This document shows positions 28,368-37,787 of a DNA stretch of 64,000 bases, piece after piece. The position numbers and the translations under genes are program-made. The notes under the pieces are model-generated. The model ran no database searches. It was not told the DNA's origin and saw only the letters and a program-made list of their open reading frames with translations. The first letter of the stretch is position 1. Every line of letters starts with the position of its first letter. Location: contig NZ_JAGGJW010000011.1 in assembly GCF_017873175.1 (NCBI RefSeq), positions 62,001-126,000 of the forward strand. Reading direction: 5' to 3'. The DNA is from Neorhizobium petrolearium (GTDB lineage Bacteria > Pseudomonadota > Alphaproteobacteria > Rhizobiales > Rhizobiaceae).

Positions 28368-30362
28368 TTACGCGACGGCGCGCTTGAGGGTCGCGCGGCG
28401 GCTTTCGATCCAGCCGGGAATGCGCTCGGCGGGCATCGGCCGGCCGAAGAAATAGCCCTGGGCGATCTCGATGCCGAGCGGCCTGAGAGCCTCGGCCTCC
28501 TCCTCGCTTTCGACGCCTTCCATCACCACCTGCATGGAGAGCGCCCGGCCGAGGCCGGCCATGGCCCCGACGATCTCCTGGTTCTGCCGACTTGCCCGGA
28601 TGCCGGTGACGAAGCGGCGGTCGAGCTTCAGCCGGTCGACCTTGAGCGCCACCAGATAGGCGAGCGAGGAATGGCCGGCGCCGAAATCGTCGACCGCCAG
28701 CTTGTAGCCGGAGCGCTCGATATGCTTGAGCTGCTCGCCGGAGACCAGCGTATCGAGGATCGCCTCCTCGGTGATCTCGATCTCGAACAGGGCGGGATCG
28801 ATGCGGTGAGCCGCGGTGATCCGGTCGAGCAGGCTGGGAACGCAGTAGAGCTCGAATTCGCGGGGCGAGACGTTGATCGCGACGGTCGCGCGCGGCAGGC
28901 CGAGGGACGGCAGCCGGGCAAGCAGCCGGCAGGCGGACTCGGCGATGGCGGCGGTCAGCCGGTCGGAGAGGTTGGTGGACTGGGCGGCGGCGACGATTTC
29001 GGGGGGCGAGACCGGTCCAAGATAAGGGTGGTGCCAGCGCACCAGCGCCTCGAAACCGACGATCTCCCGGGATGTAAGCTCGATCTGCGGCTGGAACCAC
29101 GCCTCGATGTCGCCGGCGGCCAGCGCATCGCCGAGCGCCTGCTCCACCTGGTGCCGGCGGTCGGCCTGGGAGCGGAAGGCGGGTTCGAATTCGCGCCACT
29201 GGCGGCGGCCGCCGTCCTTGGCGCGGTAGAGCGCCATGTCTGCGGAGCTGAACAGGTCCTCGGCGGTATCGGCATGGTCAGGAAAGATGGCGACACCGAT
29301 CGACGTCCCGACGATTGTCGGATGCCCTTCGAGCATGACCGGCTGGCGGCTGTGTTCGAGAATGCGTTCGGCCTGCGCGCGGGCAAGGCCGTGCGCATCC
29401 GGACCGCCGAAGATGATGGCGAACTCGTCGCCGCCGAGCCGGGCGATGACGCCCTTGCCGTTGATCGCCGAACGCAGCCGGTCGCTGACCTCGACGAGCA
29501 CCGCATCGCCCGCGCTGTGACCGAGCGTATCGTTGATGGACTTGAAGCGATCGAGATCGAGGATGAGGAGCGCGAGTTTCTCCTCCCTCGCGACCGCCGC
29601 GGAAATGCCGGCGGAGAGCGCCGTGTTGAAGGCGGCGCGGTTGGCAAGGCCGGTCAGCGGGTCGCAATTCGCGAGCACTTCCAGCCGCTGATTGGCACGC
29701 AGGATATCGGAATTGGCCGACGACAGCGAGTCGGCGAGCGCCGTCGCCTTCAGCTTAGCGAGCACATTGCTGATGAAGATGGCCTCGCTCGTGCGGCTGC
29801 TGCGGATCAGGACCATGGTCAGCGCCAGGACGTTGAGAGCGAGCAGCCAGCCGCTGACGTGACCGCTGACGGCAAGTGAAAACATGACGGCTGCGAGCGG
29901 GGGCAGCGCGAAGGCAAGCGAAAGAGGACTGTGCCCGACGCCCATCAGGACCGCGCCGGTCGCCGTGCCGCACATGATGAGATAGAGCCCGCTATCTCCA
30001 CCCAGCGGTTCGAAATTCGGTACAGACAGGGGAAGGGTGGCCCAGGCGACGCCACTGAGCAGGGCGCCGACGGCCATGACATTGAGCGCCTGTTGCGGTT
30101 CCTGCTCCACGGTCCCCCACTGTTTCAGGATCGCGGCCATGACGGTGCGCAGGACGAGACTGACGATGACGGTGGCGAACCAAAGGCTTGCGGAGAACGT
30201 CAGACCGCGGTTGAGCGTGGTCACGAAGAGCGCCGAGGCCGATATGCCGGCATTCGTGAAAAGCGTCGACCGCAGGCGTTCGAGCATGGTCGAAGCCTGG
30301 GCCCGCTTGACATCGATTTCAAGCGCGGGGTCCGTCCTGCCGGTTTTCAGATCCGCTTCCAT
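28368..30362 (-). CDS. Membrane GGDEF-EAL c-di-GMP protein
   Basis: 664 residues. About six hydrophobic helices fill residues 35-195 with no recognised sensor domain. The GGDEF domain has DPLTGLANRAAF, DLDRFKSINDTLGH and intact RLGGDEFAIIF. The EAL domain has FQPQIELTSREIVGFEALVR, AINVSPREFE, DDFGAGHSSLAYL and KLDRRFV. Both active sites look intact, so synthesis and breakdown of c-di-GMP are both possible. The upstream ATG has no strong ribosome site. Confidence 0.93.
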   Translation of the reverse strand: MEADLKTGRTDPALEIDVKRAQASTMLERLRSTLFTNAGISASALFVTTLNRGLTFSASLWFATVIVSLVLRTVMAAILKQWGTVEQEPQQALNVMAVGALLSGVAWATLPLSVPNFEPLGGDSGLYLIMCGTATGAVLMGVGHSPLSLAFALPPLAAVMFSLAVSGHVSGWLLALNVLALTMVLIRSSRTSEAIFISNVLAKLKATALADSLSSANSDILRANQRLEVLANCDPLTGLANRAAFNTALSAGISAAVAREEKLALLILDLDRFKSINDTLGHSAGDAVLVEVSDRLRSAINGKGVIARLGGDEFAIIFGGPDAHGLARAQAERILEHSRQPVMLEGHPTIVGTSIGVAIFPDHADTAEDLFSSADMALYRAKDGGRRQWREFEPAFRSQADRRHQVEQALGDALAAGDIEAWFQPQIELTSREIVGFEALVRWHHPYLGPVSPPEIVAAAQSTNLSDRLTAAIAESACRLLARLPSLGLPRATVAINVSPREFELYCVPSLLDRITAAHRIDPALFEIEITEEAILDTLVSGEQLKHIERSGYKLAVDDFGAGHSSLAYLVALKVDRLKLDRRFVTGIRASRQNQEIVGAMAGLGRALSMQVVMEGVESEEEAEALRPLGIEIAQGYFFGRPMPAERIPGWIESRRATLKRAVA

Positions 30363-30547
30363 AAAGGCCGTTGGGGTCCCGAGACAATCAGAGGCCGAAC
30401 GATGCTTCAGTCTCTTATAATATTCCTTTAAGGGCCTGCAAATACTTGCAGCGCTGTTATGCGCGGCGGCCTTGCTGCCACGGCATCGCCTAACGGATCC
30501 AAGGTATCATGCGATTGAAGACCTGGTCAGGACGCATTTACCGAGCC

Positions 30548-30573
30548 GGAACGAAAATTTCGCAACAACCGTT
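30548..30573 (+). promoter_or_regulatory. EcfG-type general stress promoter
   Basis: GGAAC at 30548-30552, a 17-base spacer, then CGTT at 30570-30573. This matches the alphaproteobacterial EcfG consensus GGAAC-N16/17-CGTT exactly. It points toward the PurO-like gene, whose start lies 120 bases downstream. Confidence 0.6.
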
Positions 30574-30692
30574 TGCGTCGCCAAGAGCATTTAGACAGCA
30601 CGAAAAGTCGGTGTGTATTCAAGATCAGCGATATGGGCAGCCTGGTGATCGATTGCTACGTTGGCAACCATATTAGGCTGGAGAAGATCGAG

Positions 30693-31334
30693 ATGTATGT
30701 TGGTCGGATTGTTGGAGTTGGTCGCAGTCGACAAGGGGATTTAGTCGCTGCCTACAGGGTTTCGAGCAGATCATTCCCTAACAGGAGCGCAGAAAAGCTG
30801 GGCAACACCGTGCAAATTGTCGCCAAGCCTGGAAGTGCGGACGCAGCATCAGGCAGCCCGTATATCGTCTATGAATGTCTGATCTGGGGTCCTCGTTTTG
30901 CCGTTGTCAGCAATGGCACTCACACAAGACCAATTTACGAGCGGCTGAAGGCAGGTAATCATCCGCGAGATGCCATTATAAGCGTGCTGGTTGGCCTGGA
31001 CCGTGAGTTCGACCAGCATGATACGCCTCGAATCTGCGGCTTGGTTGACATTGCGGAAAACAAGCTTTGGCTCGGCAGCATAACCGCCGCCAGCTTATCG
31101 ATTTTGCCGATAGAGGTCCCGCATGGCCAATTCGCGTATATCACGACCTATGAATTTCCGCTTCCGCGGATTGAACAGGTCGATACTGACTTTGACGCCG
31201 CCGACCCGAAAGCAGTCTGCCGGCACATAACCGATGCATCGGTCTTCTCTCAGTTCGAGAAGCCAATTTGCGCGGCATCCTGGGTTGCGTCACCATCCGG
31301 GGTTGACGTTGCAACCCTCAACGCTACCCGTTGA
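30693..31334 (+). CDS. PurO-like IMP cyclohydrolase family protein
   Basis: 213 residues from ATG 30693, chosen because GGAG lies nine bases upstream and the protein then starts MYVGRIVGVGRSRQGDLVAA as the family does; the frame opens at 30573. YRVSSRSFPNRSAEKLG is the hallmark of archaeal-type IMP cyclohydrolase (PurO), followed by YECLIWGPRFAVVSNGTHT and a C-terminal TYEFPLP. PurO closes FAICAR to IMP. Most bacteria use PurH, so this is either a second enzyme or a relative with another substrate. An EcfG-type promoter upstream suggests stress control. Confidence 0.8.
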   Translation: MYVGRIVGVGRSRQGDLVAAYRVSSRSFPNRSAEKLGNTVQIVAKPGSADAASGSPYIVYECLIWGPRFAVVSNGTHTRPIYERLKAGNHPRDAIISVLVGLDREFDQHDTPRICGLVDIAENKLWLGSITAASLSILPIEVPHGQFAYITTYEFPLPRIEQVDTDFDAADPKAVCRHITDASVFSQFEKPICAASWVASPSGVDVATLNATR

Positions 31335-31772
31335 GTCTATGCAATAACCGCTTCGGCCCCGGAAGCCGTTATCTAGCGTCGGCCCAATATACGGGGCCTG
31401 CCCCAGATTCCGAGATGGGAGAGCCGTCCGATGCCCGTTATTACAAATTGTCCATGTCGCAAAATGGACATAATTTGCAACCGTTTCCACCACAATTGTC
31501 GTCGACCCTGAAGGGCCTATGAACAGCCGGGTTTCGCGTGCGCCCTGGAAGAATACGGTGAAAATCGCCCATTTCCGCGTCGCGGAGGCTTGCAAGGGAG
31601 CAGCCCTTCCATAGCCCCTGCTTCCTTGAAGTGAACGATTTTTCACCTATGCGCTCCGGTCTCCAACTGTCCGCAGGCCCTAGTGTCCTGATTCGAAGTT
31701 CGGCATGCCTTGCAGCGGGCGCGGAACGAACTTCAATTCCGCCGCACCAGGGGTCCAACGAGGAATGATCGA
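31335..31772. other. Intergenic region with candidate operator palindrome
   Basis: 438 bases between the PurO-like and DUF1800 genes. TGTCCAT (31449-31455) and ATGGACA (31464-31470) form an inverted repeat with an 8-base centre, flanked by AT-rich AAAT/AATTT, a shape suited to a dimeric regulator. No gene is convincing on either strand. Confidence 0.4.
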
Positions 31773-33242
31773 ATGGCTCTTTCACCCCCGACCTTGGCCG
31801 CAATCCGTTTTGGCTATGGCCTTCGCCCGGGCGAAGACGTGTCGGGCGACGCTGATGCGTTGCTCGCGCAAATCGACAAAGGGGTGTCGGAAAAGCCTCG
31901 CTTCCCGCGCGAAGGGCTGACCGGACGGGTCGAAACCGCTACCCGTATCCAGGCCGTGCTCGCTGCCGAAGCGAAGGCGCGGCAGGCCGGCAAGCCGAAC
32001 GAGGATATCCGCAAGGAAGTGCAGCGCGAAGCGCAGCGCATCTATCGTCAGGATGCCATGGCGCGTATCGCGCAGGCATTGCATTCTCCGGCGGGTTTTT
32101 ATGAAAGGCTGGCGAGCTTCTGGGTCGATCATTTTTCGACCAGCGTGCTGAAAACGTTGCCCATGCGGGCGATCGTTCCGCTTTACGAAGCGCAGGCGAT
32201 ACGGCCGAATCTCGGCGGGCCTTTTTCAAAGCTGCTTCAGGCTGCAATCCTGCATCCGGCCATGCTGATCTATCTCGACCAGAACCAGAGTGTCGCGCCG
32301 GATTCGATTGCTGCACGCAGAAGCGGTCGCGGACTGAACGAGAACCTCGGCCGCGAACTCCTGGAACTCCATACACTCGGTGCCGGCAGCGGCTACACGC
32401 AGGACGACGTGCGCGCCGCAGCCCTCGTCCTGACCGGTCTTGCGGTCGATAACCGGGCTCTCGAAGTGGTCTACCGGCCGCGCCTGGCGGAGGCCGGGCC
32501 AATCAGCCTTCTAGGCCGAACATATCAGGATGACGAAGGCGACGGTCAGGATCACATCCTGATGCTGGAGGATCTCGCAGCCAATCCCAAGACTGCCCAG
32601 CATGTCTCGCGCAAGCTCGTCCGTCATTTCATCGCGGACGATCCACCGGACGAGGTCATCCAGACGATGGTGGACGCCTGGACGAAGAGCCAGGGCAATC
32701 TTTCGGACGTCTATCGCGCCATGCTGCAACATCCGCGCGCCTGGTCGGATCCCGGGCAGAAGATCAAGAGGCCCTTCGAATTCGTGGTTTCTGGTTTTCG
32801 CGCGCTCGACCTGCCGGAGAAAAGCTTCGCAACCCTCATCAGCGACATGGATAATGAGGACGAAAGCCCCATCGGCAAGGCCATGGAAATGGCCGGCGGC
32901 GCTGCGGCCCGGGAGAATGCAAGACGCAGGGCGGGGCGGGCCAATGCTATCACGCTTGGCGCTCTGCAGCGCATGGGAGAGCCGATCTGGCGGCCGCCGA
33001 GCCCGGCCGGTTTCGCCGACGAGGCGCGGGTCTGGCTGGCTCCGGGCCAACTCAGCGAGCGGATTGCCTGGTCGCGCCTGATCGCCCGCATCTTCGGGCA
33101 GAAGATGGAGCCCTCGGAATTCCTGGAGGCGGCGCTCGGCGACGCCGCCCGCCCGGAGACACGGCAGATCATTTCGCAGGCGCCCAGCAAGGTGCACGGC
33201 ATCACCATGGTGCTCGCATCCCCCGAATTCAACAGGAGATAA
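31773..33242 (+). CDS. DUF1800 family protein
   Basis: 489 residues from ATG 31773, with AGGA eight bases upstream. Family features: LAAIRFGYGLRPGEDV at the N-terminus, FYERLASFWVDHFSTSV, NENLGRELLELHTLGAGSGY and HVSRKLVRHFIADDPPD. No signal peptide is seen, although partners of this family are exported. DUF1800 and DUF1501 genes are commonly paired; here the gap is 2 bp. Biochemical function is unknown. Confidence 0.9.
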   Translation: MALSPPTLAAIRFGYGLRPGEDVSGDADALLAQIDKGVSEKPRFPREGLTGRVETATRIQAVLAAEAKARQAGKPNEDIRKEVQREAQRIYRQDAMARIAQALHSPAGFYERLASFWVDHFSTSVLKTLPMRAIVPLYEAQAIRPNLGGPFSKLLQAAILHPAMLIYLDQNQSVAPDSIAARRSGRGLNENLGRELLELHTLGAGSGYTQDDVRAAALVLTGLAVDNRALEVVYRPRLAEAGPISLLGRTYQDDEGDGQDHILMLEDLAANPKTAQHVSRKLVRHFIADDPPDEVIQTMVDAWTKSQGNLSDVYRAMLQHPRAWSDPGQKIKRPFEFVVSGFRALDLPEKSFATLISDMDNEDESPIGKAMEMAGGAAARENARRRAGRANAITLGALQRMGEPIWRPPSPAGFADEARVWLAPGQLSERIAWSRLIARIFGQKMEPSEFLEAALGDAARPETRQIISQAPSKVHGITMVLASPEFNRR

Positions 33243-33244
33243 CG

Positions 33245-34423
33245 ATGACCTTTCCAGAAAGCATCCTGTTATCGCGCCGTGGTTTTTTAGCCGGGGCCTG
33301 CTGCGCAGCAGCCGCACCGGTTTTGACCCCCGTAACTTTTGCCGCCATGCCGGGGGACAATCGATTCGTGACGATCATCCTGCGCGGCGCCATGGACGGG
33401 CTCGATCTCGTGCAGCCTTACGCCGACCCGGCCTATGCGGCGCTGCGGCCCAAGCTGGGGCTGACGCCGGATACCGGCCTTCTCGATCTCGACGGTTTCT
33501 TCGGCCTCAACCCCGCCGCCTCCGCGCTGATGCCGCTCTGGCAGGCGGGGGAACTGTGCTTCGTGCATGCCGTCTCGACCCCCTATCGCAACCAGCGCAG
33601 CCATTTCGACGGGCAGGACATGCTGGAGACCGGCGGCAACGACAAGAGCGAGCGTACCGGCTGGCTGAACCGGACGCTAGCGGTCATTCCGCGTTCGGCC
33701 TCCCGCAAGGCGATCGATATCAATACGTCGATGGAACTGATCCTGACGGGCCCGAACGAGGCGGATTCCTGGTCGAGCCAGAGCAATTTCGCGCTCGCCG
33801 AAGACGAGATCGCCTTTCTGGACCGGCTCTATGCCGGCGACGAAACCTTCGCGAAGGCGATGCAGGAAGCGAAGATGACGGACGTGGCGGCAGATTCCCT
33901 CTATGGCGACGCCAGGCGCGGCGCGGGCATCGCCGACATGGCACGGCTTGCCGGCGGCATGCTGCGCGAGGAATACCGGATCGCCAACTTCTCGATCAAC
34001 GGCTGGGATACGCATGTAGGCCAGCGGACGCAATTCAAGAAGGCCGTCGGCGATCTTTCGACCGCGTTCACCACTCTGAAGGAGGCGCTGGGCGACGAGA
34101 ACTGGAAGAAGACGGTCGTGCTGGCAATGACGGAATTCGGCCGCACGGCGCGTGAGAACGGCACCAACGGCACCGACCACGGAACCGGCGGGCTTGCGAT
34201 TGTCGCCGGCGGCGCCATCTCCGGCGGCAAGGTGCTGGGGCAATGGCCGGGGCTAGCCGACGACAAACTGCTCGAGCAGCGCGACCTGATGCCGACCGGC
34301 GATGTGCGCGAGGTCGCCGCCGCCATTCTCTACAGGCAGTTCGGCATCAAGCCGGGCAACCTCACCGCGAAGGTCTTTCCGGGGCTTACCTTCGACGAAT
34401 CGTCGGTTTATCTCAAAGGATGA
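33245..34423 (+). CDS. DUF1501 family protein, Tat-exported
   Basis: 392 residues. The N-terminus has a twin-arginine signal (LLSRRGFLAGACCAAAAPVL), so the folded protein is exported by Tat. The body resembles the DUF1501 alkaline-phosphatase/sulfatase-like fold: FVTIILRGAMDGLDLVQPY, TPYRNQRSHFDGQDMLETG, VVLAMTEFGRTARENGTNGT and DHGTGGLAIVAGG. GGAG sits before the ATG and overlaps the DUF1800 end. The pair probably acts together at the cell envelope (inference). Confidence 0.92.
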   Translation: MTFPESILLSRRGFLAGACCAAAAPVLTPVTFAAMPGDNRFVTIILRGAMDGLDLVQPYADPAYAALRPKLGLTPDTGLLDLDGFFGLNPAASALMPLWQAGELCFVHAVSTPYRNQRSHFDGQDMLETGGNDKSERTGWLNRTLAVIPRSASRKAIDINTSMELILTGPNEADSWSSQSNFALAEDEIAFLDRLYAGDETFAKAMQEAKMTDVAADSLYGDARRGAGIADMARLAGGMLREEYRIANFSINGWDTHVGQRTQFKKAVGDLSTAFTTLKEALGDENWKKTVVLAMTEFGRTARENGTNGTDHGTGGLAIVAGGAISGGKVLGQWPGLADDKLLEQRDLMPTGDVREVAAAILYRQFGIKPGNLTAKVFPGLTFDESSVYLKG

Positions 34424-34438
34424 TCGGGACTGAAGCGT

Positions 34439-35026
34439 CTATGTGATGAAGTCATAGATGCGGAAGATCCAGTAGAACTGATAGGCGAGCGCGAAGATCA
34501 CCAGCGCCACATGGTAGCGCCGGTTCGTGGTCACCGCGGCGATGAGACTGAGCGCGATATAAAGCGCGGTGCGCACCGGATATTCCATGCCGAGCGACAG
34601 GAAATAGTCCCGGCCCTTCAACGCCGTATCGACGATATCGGTGACCAGCAGTCCGGCGAGAAAGCCGAAGAACCACGTCTTCCGCGACAGGAAATAGTGC
34701 TCGTAGCCATCGTAGTCCTGCATCGAGGTCGGGAAGAGCAGGGCGCAGAGGAAGAAGAACTGCGCACAAAAGACGATCAGGAACAGGAAGGCGACAAAAC
34801 TGATGACCGGCACGGCGTGCAGCCGGTGTTCCCACCACCAGAAATGCACGAGGAAGAGGAACATGAACGCCACCCAGCCGAGATGGACGGCGTAAATGCG
34901 GACCGACTGCGGATGCTGGACGATGCCGGCAAGGCCATTGAGCAGCCGCGCAAGGCCGAGGCTGACCACCATGCCCATGACGATGCGGATATGGGTAAAA
35001 GCTTCGGCACTGGTCACGGCTTCCAC
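34439..35026 (-). CDS. Integral membrane protein, unknown function
   Basis: 195 residues with about six predicted hydrophobic helices (e.g. AFMFLFLVHFWWWEHRLHAV, FVAFLFLIVFCAQFFFLCAL, TALYIALSLIAAV) and conserved-looking aromatic loops (YDGYEHYFLSRKTWFFGFLA). I recognise no family. It follows a thioesterase gene by 5 bp in the same direction, so they are likely co-transcribed. Confidence 0.75.
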   Translation of the reverse strand: MEAVTSAEAFTHIRIVMGMVVSLGLARLLNGLAGIVQHPQSVRIYAVHLGWVAFMFLFLVHFWWWEHRLHAVPVISFVAFLFLIVFCAQFFFLCALLFPTSMQDYDGYEHYFLSRKTWFFGFLAGLLVTDIVDTALKGRDYFLSLGMEYPVRTALYIALSLIAAVTTNRRYHVALVIFALAYQFYWIFRIYDFIT

Positions 35027-35031
35027 AGGTC

Positions 35032-35421
35032 TTACTCCTCTGCTGGAACCGGCGTCGGTTTGCCGTCCTCGTCCAGCGCCACCATGATGAAGGTCGCGGC
35101 CGTGACCTTTTCCAGCATCCGGTGGCGGGCTCGGTGCGCCCAGGCTTCCACCGAGAGCGTGATCGACGTGCGCCCGACGCGGGTGATCTCCGTATAGACG
35201 TTGAGCGTATCGCCGATCTTCACCGGCAGTTGGAAGGCCATTTCCTTGACCGCTGCGGTGACCACGCGGCCGCGGGCGCGCTCGGCGGCGCGGATGCCGC
35301 TCGCAAGGTCCATCTGCGCCATGACCCAGCCGCCGAAGATGTCGCCGGCGGGATTGGCATCCGTGGGCATGGCGAGGGTGCGCAGCGTCAGTTCACCGGT
35401 CGGCCTGGTCTCGTCGGTCAT
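35032..35421 (-). CDS. Hot-dog acyl-CoA thioesterase (YciA-like)
   Basis: 129 residues from Met7 of the open frame (MTDETRPTGELTLRTLAMPT). It has the type II acyl-CoA thioesterase signature DANPAGDIFGGWVMAQMDLA with the conserved Asp/Asn pocket, and later VKIGDTLNVYTEITRVGRTS. It hydrolyses acyl-CoA, probably of medium to long chain, in the cytosol. The upstream start at 35439 is possible. Confidence 0.9.
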   Translation of the reverse strand: MTDETRPTGELTLRTLAMPTDANPAGDIFGGWVMAQMDLASGIRAAERARGRVVTAAVKEMAFQLPVKIGDTLNVYTEITRVGRTSITLSVEAWAHRARHRMLEKVTAATFIMVALDEDGKPTPVPAEE

Positions 35422-35665
35422 CGCATGGTTCCTTTGCATCCGGGAATCGATTCCCCTCCCAACGGGAAATTAGAGCCAAAGACTGAAAAAGCCCATGCCG
35501 TTCTCGTCATGCTTTCATGTCGGAATTTCATGCCTCGGCTGCCGAAACAGTCGTTCGATCAAGGAATTAGACGCCTCTAATTCGCGCGACGCGCGATGAG
35601 TGACCGTTTCACTACCTGGTAACTATCCACGGTTAGAGTTTGACGAATTTCAAATGGAGGGGGTC

Positions 35666-37498
35666 ATGAAACGTCTTACAATTTCCTGGCGGCTTTATTG
35701 TCTTGTGCTTCTGTCGCTCATCATTCTCGGCGGCGCAATGACCTTCAGCCTGTTCCAGAGCTACCGGTCGTCCGAGGTGGAGCGCAAGGCGGGCCTCGCG
35801 CAGATGAATGACGCCGCACTGACGGTGCTGAAGAAATACCAGGCGCTCGAAGCCTCGGGCGCCATGACCCGTGATGAGGCGCAGACCGAGGCAAAGGCGA
35901 CCATTTCCGTCATGCGCTACGGCGACGGGACCGGGTATTTCTGGATCAACGACATGACCCCGCGGATGGTCATGCACCCGATCAAGCCGGAGATGAACGG
36001 CAAGGATCTCTCCAATGATAAGGACCCCAACGGCAAGTTCCTGTTCGTGGAATTCGCCGATGTCGTGAAGGCCAAGGGCAAGGGTTTCGTAGACTACTAC
36101 TGGCCGAAGCCGGGCTTCGAGGAACCGGTCGAGAAATATTCGCATGTGGCCGGCTTCGCGCCCTGGGGCTGGATCATCGGCACCGGCGTCTATGTGGACG
36201 ACCTGCATGCCATGTTCCGGCGTAACCTGATCAACTTCGCCTCGATCTTCGGCATCGGCGCGCTGGTGCTGGTCGGCGGGGCGGCCTTCGTGGTCAGAAC
36301 CGTCACGGGGCCGATCGGCAAGGTCAATCAGGTGCTGCAGTCGATCGCCGCGGGCGAGACGGGCGGCGCCGTCCCCTGCACCGACGAGAAGAACGAGATC
36401 GGCGATATGGCCCGCGCGGTGGCCGTGCTGCGGGATTCGGTCGAGGAACGCGACGCCTTGCAGGCCCGCGAGGCCGATCAGGCGCGCGCGCTTGCGGACG
36501 AGCGCACCGGCAACGAACGGACGATGGCCGCCGCTGCCGAACGCCAAACCCGGGCCATGGGCGAACTGGGGCTGGCGCTGGAGGCGCTCGCCGGCGGCGA
36601 CCTTTCCGTCTCGCTCGGCGATATCGGCGAGGATTATGCCAAGCTGCGCGACGATTTCAACGCGGCCGTCGGCTCGCTGCATCGGGCGGTCGAGGCGATC
36701 GCCGAAACGGGCCTCGTGGTCCGCGACAGCGCCGCCGACATCTCCGGCGCGACGAACAACCTTTCCAAGCGCACCGAACAGCAGGCGGCCTCCCTTGAAG
36801 AGACGGCTGCCGCGCTCGACGAGATCACCGCCACCGTCCGCACCGCATCGGAGCGGGCGCACGAGGCGCGCGCCATGGTGAACGAAACCAAGGACAGCGC
36901 CAGTCGCTCGGGCGAGATCGTCCGCAATGCGATCGACGCCATGGGCCGTATCGAGGAATCGTCCAACCGCATCGGCCAGATCATCTCGGTGATCGACGAG
37001 ATCGCCTTCCAGACCAACCTGCTGGCGCTGAATGCCGGCGTCGAGGCGGCGCGGGCCGGCGAGGCGGGCCGGGGCTTTGCGGTCGTGGCGCAGGAGGTAC
37101 GCGAGCTGGCGCAACGCTCCGCCAATGCCGCGAAGGAGATCAAGGCGCTGATTGGCAATTCTGCCCGTGAGGTCGAAGGCGGCGTCACGCTGGTGCGTTC
37201 CACCGGCGACGCGCTGGTGGAGATCGCCACGCTGGTCGAGCGGGTCAATGCGCATGTGGAAACGATCGCCATCGCCGCCCGCGAGCAGGCGACGGGTCTT
37301 CAGGAAATCAACCAGTCAGTCAACCAGATGGACCAGATGACCCAGCAGAATGCGGCGATGGTGGAGGAAACCACGGCGGCAAGCCAGACGCTCGCCGAAC
37401 AAAGCCTGCACCTGCAGGCCCTGCTTTCGGCGTTCCAGCTCGCCGGCAGCGGCAGGCAGACGGGGTACGGCGCTCCGTCGCGTTCGCGCGCCGCGTAA
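35666..37498 (+). CDS. Methyl-accepting chemotaxis protein with sCache domain
   Basis: 610 residues from ATG 35666, which has a GGAGG site; the frame extends to 35600. TM1 (LYCLVLLSLIILGGAMTFSL) and TM2 (IFGIGALVLVGGAAFVV) enclose a single-Cache_2 periplasmic sensor (GDGTGYFWINDMTPRMVMHP, GWIIGTGVYVDDL). A HAMP region follows, then a signalling domain with hairpin tip IDEIAFQTNLLALNAGVEAA and RAGEAGRGFAVVAQEVRELA. It is a chemoreceptor feeding CheA; the ligand is unknown, though sCache_2 domains often bind organic acids. Confidence 0.95.
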   Translation: MKRLTISWRLYCLVLLSLIILGGAMTFSLFQSYRSSEVERKAGLAQMNDAALTVLKKYQALEASGAMTRDEAQTEAKATISVMRYGDGTGYFWINDMTPRMVMHPIKPEMNGKDLSNDKDPNGKFLFVEFADVVKAKGKGFVDYYWPKPGFEEPVEKYSHVAGFAPWGWIIGTGVYVDDLHAMFRRNLINFASIFGIGALVLVGGAAFVVRTVTGPIGKVNQVLQSIAAGETGGAVPCTDEKNEIGDMARAVAVLRDSVEERDALQAREADQARALADERTGNERTMAAAAERQTRAMGELGLALEALAGGDLSVSLGDIGEDYAKLRDDFNAAVGSLHRAVEAIAETGLVVRDSAADISGATNNLSKRTEQQAASLEETAAALDEITATVRTASERAHEARAMVNETKDSASRSGEIVRNAIDAMGRIEESSNRIGQIISVIDEIAFQTNLLALNAGVEAARAGEAGRGFAVVAQEVRELAQRSANAAKEIKALIGNSAREVEGGVTLVRSTGDALVEIATLVERVNAHVETIAIAAREQATGLQEINQSVNQMDQMTQQNAAMVEETTAASQTLAEQSLHLQALLSAFQLAGSGRQTGYGAPSRSRAA

Positions 37499-37520
37499 CG
37501 ATCGACGCCCATCAGGAAAA

Positions 37521-37549
37521 AGCCGCCGGATTTCACAAGTCCGGCGGCT
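37521..37549. terminator. Hairpin terminator after the chemoreceptor gene
   Basis: A 10-bp GC-rich stem AGCCGCCGGA (37521-37530) / TCCGGCGGCT (37540-37549) with a 9-base loop, 22 bases past the stop. The run of A residues lies on the upstream side, so the U-tract is better for reverse-strand transcripts; for the chemoreceptor it is a weaker terminator. Confidence 0.65.
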
Positions 37550-37787
37550 TGTCTATCGGACGCTCCCGTCCTCATTCGCACGGATCCGTCATCCTCGCCG
37601 GTTTGCCGGGCGTGCCGCATTGATCGACATTGCCGTATCGGCGGTGTCAGCGGTTCCCAAGCCGGAAAACCTGGGGTCAGAGGCTCGTAACGCCCCGAAA
37701 TGGCCTTGTTTCCTCAAGCTTTCGTTTACCGGCTTTGCCTAAACTTTCCGTGTGTGCCATTTCGGCACCGGAAGAGTGGCAACTGGT

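Noticed and set aside
31290..31803. Reverse frames of 118-120 codons upstream of DUF1800
   Set aside because: No recognisable family, no ribosome site, and they overlap the PurO-like end and the palindrome region.
37752..37787. GTG start for the extensin-like protein
   Set aside because: The 12 extra residues weaken the lipoprotein signal; ATG 37788 places the lipobox cysteine at a normal distance.
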